DNA of 9,535 nt from Geobacter sp. UBA6169 (GTDB lineage Bacteria > Desulfobacterota > Desulfuromonadia > Geobacterales > Pseudopelobacteraceae): the NCBI GenBank assembly GCA_002422265.1, contig DIUB01000091.1:1-9535 (forward strand), written 5' to 3'. Each line of letters starts with the position of its first letter. Position 1 is the stretch's first letter. The position numbers and the translations under genes are program-made. The notes beneath the pieces were generated by a model. The model had not been told where the DNA came from, made no database searches, and saw only the letters and a list, made by a program, of their open reading frames with translations. Below are positions 6,749-9,535 of this stretch, in pieces.

Positions 6749-7740
6749 GCAGCATCAAGCTGCTCATATACGGGCTGTTCAGTGAACAGGGTGCCCTGCT
6801 GGCTGTCTTTACCGATCAGCCGCTCTGGCAGCGGCTCAGTCTGTTTTTGGGCGGTCATCTGCTTGCGTCCGCCCTGTTTTCACTGTTGCTGGGGATCTGG
6901 TTTCCCCAGCGCTTTACGGCGTCACGCCGTATGTTGTTGACGCTTTTTTTCAGTTTTAATTTCTTTGTACCTGCCCTGGGTGCGATAGGTACCTTGCTGA
7001 TTCTGCTCTACTTCATCCGTTATTACACTGATGAAGAACGCCCTGAATTCGGACAAGTGCCGTTGCCGCCGTTTTTGCCTGAGTCGGCTGCGGTGGCAGG
7101 AGGTATGGGCGAGGGTGGGGCCTGGTCACGTCTGCGGTTGCACAATCTGCCACGGGGAGAGCGGCTGAAGGCGCTGTTGTCAGTGGGTACGCTTGGTGGC
7201 GGAAATGCCGGACGCCTGCTGCAGCATGCCACCGGTGACCGTGATGATGAGATCCGGTTGTTGGCCTTTAATCTGTGCGAACGCCAGGAACAGAAGATCC
7301 AGCAGGCTATCACCACGGCCATGGATGAGCTGCAGGCCGCCGAAACGCAGGAGGCCAAGAGGTCCATCTGCCGCAATCTGGCTTTTTCCTACTGGGAGAT
7401 GGTCTACAGTGCCCTGGCGCAGCATGACCTGCGCGATTTTTTTGTGGATCAGGCGGCCAGGTATGCTGCACAGGCTCAGGAATACGGTTGTGTCGATCCT
7501 TCCCTGTACACGTTGCTGGCACGGATCTACCTCTTTCGGCGTGATTACCTGCACGCCTACGAGTCTATCGAGGCTGCCCTGGCTGCGGGTGGTGACCGGT
7601 TGAAGGTGGTGCCGTACCAGGCTGAGCTGGCATTTTACCGCCGCGATTTTGCAGCCGTGCGTCGTTTGCTGCAGGAAGACCCGGCCATCCGTTTCAAGCC
7701 GGGCATCGGGCCGGTGGCCCAGTTCTGGGGGGGACGCTGA
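6745..7740 (+). CDS. pelE: PelE, inner-membrane TPR protein of the Pel synthase complex
   Basis: The 331-residue product (about 329 in P. aeruginosa) has two membrane segments, at about 31-53 and 63-92, followed by a cytoplasmic region. The linker at 97-125 is rich in Pro, Gly and Glu. The remainder is helical: residues of about 135-180 look like a HEAT/TPR-type helical pair, and 205-310 contain TPR-like helices (for example SLYTLLARIYLFRRDYLHAY). The family is known to bind PelD and to be part of the PelD-E-F-G membrane complex; it has no known catalytic activity and no catalytic motif is seen here. The ATG overlaps the pelD stop (ATGA) with only a weak GGA upstream, so translation is probably coupled to pelD. 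It ends in WGGR, whose codons form a run of seven G just before pelF. Confidence 0.91.
   Translation: MSSIKLLIYGLFSEQGALLAVFTDQPLWQRLSLFLGGHLLASALFSLLLGIWFPQRFTASRRMLLTLFFSFNFFVPALGAIGTLLILLYFIRYYTDEERPEFGQVPLPPFLPESAAVAGGMGEGGAWSRLRLHNLPRGERLKALLSVGTLGGGNAGRLLQHATGDRDDEIRLLAFNLCERQEQKIQQAITTAMDELQAAETQEAKRSICRNLAFSYWEMVYSALAQHDLRDFFVDQAARYAAQAQEYGCVDPSLYTLLARIYLFRRDYLHAYESIEAALAAGGDRLKVVPYQAELAFYRRDFAAVRRLLQEDPAIRFKPGIGPVAQFWGGR
7727..7733 (+). promoter_or_regulatory. G-run acting as likely ribosome site of pelF
   Basis: Seven consecutive G end six bases before ATG 7740, within the last codons of pelE. They can partly pair with the CCUCC of 16S rRNA. Together with the TGATG overlap (stop 7738-7740, start 7740-7742) this supports the chosen pelF start. 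Confidence 0.4.
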
Positions 7741-9254
7741 TGGATGAGCAGCTGCCGAGGGCTGATCATGTTGATGTGATGTTGCTGCTGGAGGGAACCT
7801 TTCCCTATGTCAGTGGGGGTGTATCCAGCTGGGTTAACCAGATCATCCGGGGCTTTCCTGAACTGACCTTTGGCGCGGTTTTTCTCGGCAGCAGCGCCGA
7901 TGAATACGGTGAGCAAAAATACGAATTGCCGGAGAACCTTGTGCACCTGCAGGTGCACTACCTGCATGACGAACATGTTACCCCGCCCATTGAGCCTTGT
8001 CATGGTGATGCAGAGGGGTTTGCCATCTTGCGGCGCCTGCACTGCTGGTTCAGCTCCCCTCATCCGGACGGACTGCCCGCAGAGCTGAAGCAGGCCTCCT
8101 TTTACCTCAGCCGTACGGGCGGGGTTGATTACACCCAGTTCCTTTATGCCGAACGCTCATGGGAGTATATCTGTGAGCTGTATACGGAGCGGTGCAAGGA
8201 TCCCTCGTTTGTTGACTACTTCTGGACCGTGCGTAACATGCACAGCCCGATCTGGCAACTGGCAGCCATTGCTGCAGCATTGATCCCGGCCCGGTTCTAC
8301 CACACGGTTTCTACCGGGTATGCCGGATTTCTGGGGGGGCTGCTGCACCACCATACCGGCCGTCCCCTGCTGCTGTCGGAGCACGGCATCTACACCAAGG
8401 AACGGCGGATCGATATCTTTAATAACGACTGGATTCAGGACAACCGCAATGCCCTGCAGCGGGATCCGACCGAGGTCAGTTATTTTAGGGATCTCTGGAT
8501 CAGGTTTTTCGAGACCATTGGCCGGTTCTGTTACAATGCGTCCGGTCGAATCGTCTCACTCTACGAAGGGGTACGCCAGCGGCAGATCAGTGACGGCGCC
8601 CTGCCGGAGAAGCTGACCGTGGTTCCCAACGGTATCGATCTGGCACGTTTTCTCCCGTTGCGCCAGACCCGTCCTGTTGCCCCCCCGCCGATTCTGGCAC
8701 TGCTGGGAAGAGTGGTGCCGATCAAGGATGTCAAGACCTACATCAGGGCAATCAGAATTCTGGTGCAGCACATTCCCGGGATACAAGGCTGGATCGTGGG
8801 GCCGGAGGGGGAAGACCCCGAATACGCCCGGGAGTGTCGAGCCCTGGCCAGAAGCCTGGAGATCGAACAGGAGGTGCGTTTTACCGGCTTCATGGATCCG
8901 GTCACGTTGTTTCCCCGGATTGGATTGCTGGTGCTCTCTTCTATCAGTGAAGGTCTGCCGCTGGTGGCACTGGAAGGGTTTGCCGCCGGGGTGCCGCTGG
9001 TGGCTACCGATGTGGGGGCCTGTCGTCAGCTGATCGAGGGAGAGGGTGAGGCAGATCGTGCCCTGGGGATTGCCGGTGCGGTGATTCCGATCAATGATCC
9101 CCAGGCCCTGGCCGATGCCTGCCGGAGACTGCTGACGGACTATGATGCCTGGCATCGGGCGCAGCAGGCCGGTATGGCGCGGGTAGAAGCCCAGTACACC
9201 CAGCAACAGATGTTCGCCCGTTACCGGGACTTGTATCAGGAGGCAATGGTATAG
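7740..9254 (+). CDS. pelF: PelF, cytosolic GT4-family glycosyltransferase (Pel polymerase)
   Basis: This 504-residue protein (about 507 in P. aeruginosa) is a complete GT-B-fold retaining glycosyltransferase of family GT4. It builds the Pel chain from a UDP-sugar; UDP-glucose binding was reported first, and UDP-GlcNAc is the substrate expected from polymer composition. N-terminal Rossmann domain: MLLLEGTFPYVSGGVSSWV (14-32), the acceptor-side glycine loop. Mid region: SEHGIYTKERRID (213-225) and VPNGIDLARF (295-304). C-terminal domain: LGRVVPIKD (322-330), where R324 and K329 sit at the usual diphosphate-binding positions, then the EX7E motif E404-GLPLVAL-E412 and FAAGVPLVATDVG (414-426). All key residues are present and there is no membrane segment, so it must be held at the membrane by PelD, PelE and PelG. 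It overlaps pelE by one base and ends directly before the pelG ATG. Confidence 0.96.
   Translation: MDEQLPRADHVDVMLLLEGTFPYVSGGVSSWVNQIIRGFPELTFGAVFLGSSADEYGEQKYELPENLVHLQVHYLHDEHVTPPIEPCHGDAEGFAILRRLHCWFSSPHPDGLPAELKQASFYLSRTGGVDYTQFLYAERSWEYICELYTERCKDPSFVDYFWTVRNMHSPIWQLAAIAAALIPARFYHTVSTGYAGFLGGLLHHHTGRPLLLSEHGIYTKERRIDIFNNDWIQDNRNALQRDPTEVSYFRDLWIRFFETIGRFCYNASGRIVSLYEGVRQRQISDGALPEKLTVVPNGIDLARFLPLRQTRPVAPPPILALLGRVVPIKDVKTYIRAIRILVQHIPGIQGWIVGPEGEDPEYARECRALARSLEIEQEVRFTGFMDPVTLFPRIGLLVLSSISEGLPLVALEGFAAGVPLVATDVGACRQLIEGEGEADRALGIAGAVIPINDPQALADACRRLLTDYDAWHRAQQAGMARVEAQYTQQQMFARYRDLYQEAMV
7941..7958 (+). repeat. Perfect 18-base palindrome inside pelF
   Basis: GTGCACCTGCAGGTGCAC reads the same on both strands. 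It encodes VHLQVH at residues 68-73 of PelF, a beta-strand-like segment. It could form a hairpin only with a strained loop, so as DNA it looks more like a dimeric protein site than an RNA structure. No function is known, and it may be chance. Confidence 0.5.
9238..9243 (+). promoter_or_regulatory. Shine-Dalgarno of pelG
   Basis: AGGAGG lies within the last codons of pelF, eleven bases before ATG 9255. The spacing is slightly long. An earlier ATG (9246) sits closer but is followed after one codon by the pelF stop TAG, so the productive start is 9255. Confidence 0.6.
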
Positions 9255-9535
9255 ATGGCCGGTATCGGGTTCGAACTGCGCAAGCTGATGAAGGGGGACA
9301 ACTACAGCTCGCTGCTGCTTGCCTACACCTACGCCGGTATCATCAGCTCCGGTCCCTGGATATTGTCAATCATTGCGGTGCTGCTGATCGGTTTTCTGTC
9401 CCTGCCGGTGGTCATTCCGGCTGCACTGGTCAGCAAGTTTCAGACCGTGGTCACCTATCTGATAGCCTCAAGCCTGATCCTGACCGGTCTGGTGCAGCTC
9501 TCTTTTACCCGCTATGCTGCCGACCGGATCTTTGA
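9255..9535 (+). CDS. pelG: PelG, inner-membrane polysaccharide transporter, N-terminal part (cut by window end)
   Basis: Ninety-three residues are visible and the frame is still open at the end of the window; the family is about 456 residues with some 12 membrane helices. PelG is the multi-spanning partner of PelF, related to the Wzx/MOP-type flippases, and is thought to pass the growing Pel chain across the inner membrane. The start MAGIGFELRKLMKGDNYSSL is typical of PelG, with an amphipathic N-terminus followed by helices at about 21-49 and 62-85. SSGPWI (31-36) sits in the first helix. ATG 9255 follows the pelF TAG with no gap and in the same frame. Assignment rests on this N-terminal signature and on gene order. 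Confidence 0.93.
   Translation, partial: MAGIGFELRKLMKGDNYSSLLLAYTYAGIISSGPWILSIIAVLLIGFLSLPVVIPAALVSKFQTVVTYLIASSLILTGLVQLSFTRYAADRIF

Noticed and set aside
6916..6950. Stem ACGGCG/CGCCGT followed by seven T, resembling a rho-independent terminator
   Set aside because: The T-run starts 13 bases after the stem and the whole element is inside the second membrane helix region of pelE; the T's encode Phe/Leu codons.
8333..8339. Run of seven G in pelF as a possible frameshift or phase-variation site
   Set aside because: The frame is intact through it and encodes conserved Leu-Gly-Gly; seven bases is short for phase variation and there is no alternative frame that continues usefully.

Overview
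The window lies inside a polysaccharide export operon. It carries a nearly complete pel cluster in the canonical order pelA (3' part), pelB, pelC, pelD, pelE, pelF, pelG (5' part), all on the plus strand. Pel is a cationic, partly deacetylated, aminosugar-rich exopolysaccharide that holds biofilms together, best known from Pseudomonas aeruginosa. The host must be Gram-negative, because the operon encodes an outer-membrane beta-barrel, an outer-membrane lipoprotein and periplasmic TPR proteins. Base composition is fairly GC-rich. A deltaproteobacterial (Geobacter-like) or other proteobacterial host is plausible, but this is a guess from general resemblance and nothing in the window fixes the taxon.

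Layout: 1-1191, C-terminal 396 residues of the PelA deacetylase; 1166-2065, an inner-membrane-anchored TPR protein that looks like the N-terminal part of PelB; 2062-4884, a signal-peptide-bearing TPR plus beta-barrel protein (the rest of PelB); 4912-5433, PelC lipoprotein; 5435-6748, PelD c-di-GMP receptor; 6745-7740, PelE; 7740-9254, PelF glycosyltransferase; 9255-9535, start of PelG. The genes overlap or abut everywhere except a 27-base gap before pelC, so no non-coding stretch exceeds about 30 bases. No promoter, terminator, RNA gene, mobile element or CRISPR array is visible. Transcription must start upstream of the window and continue past its end.

How the parts work together (known from the Pel family): PelF polymerises the sugar in the cytoplasm, PelD, PelE and PelG form the inner-membrane complex that holds PelF and moves the chain across, and c-di-GMP bound to PelD switches synthesis on. 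PelA modifies the chain in the periplasm while docked on the PelB TPRs, and the PelC ring plus the PelB barrel deliver it through the outer membrane.

The most unusual point is that PelB is encoded as two proteins. The membrane anchor and first TPRs are in one gene, and the remaining TPRs and barrel are in a second gene with its own Sec signal peptide. In the P. aeruginosa model a single chain of about 1190 residues does both jobs. The ATGA junction, a second nearby stop in the old frame and the new signal peptide argue that this is a real split rather than a sequencing error.
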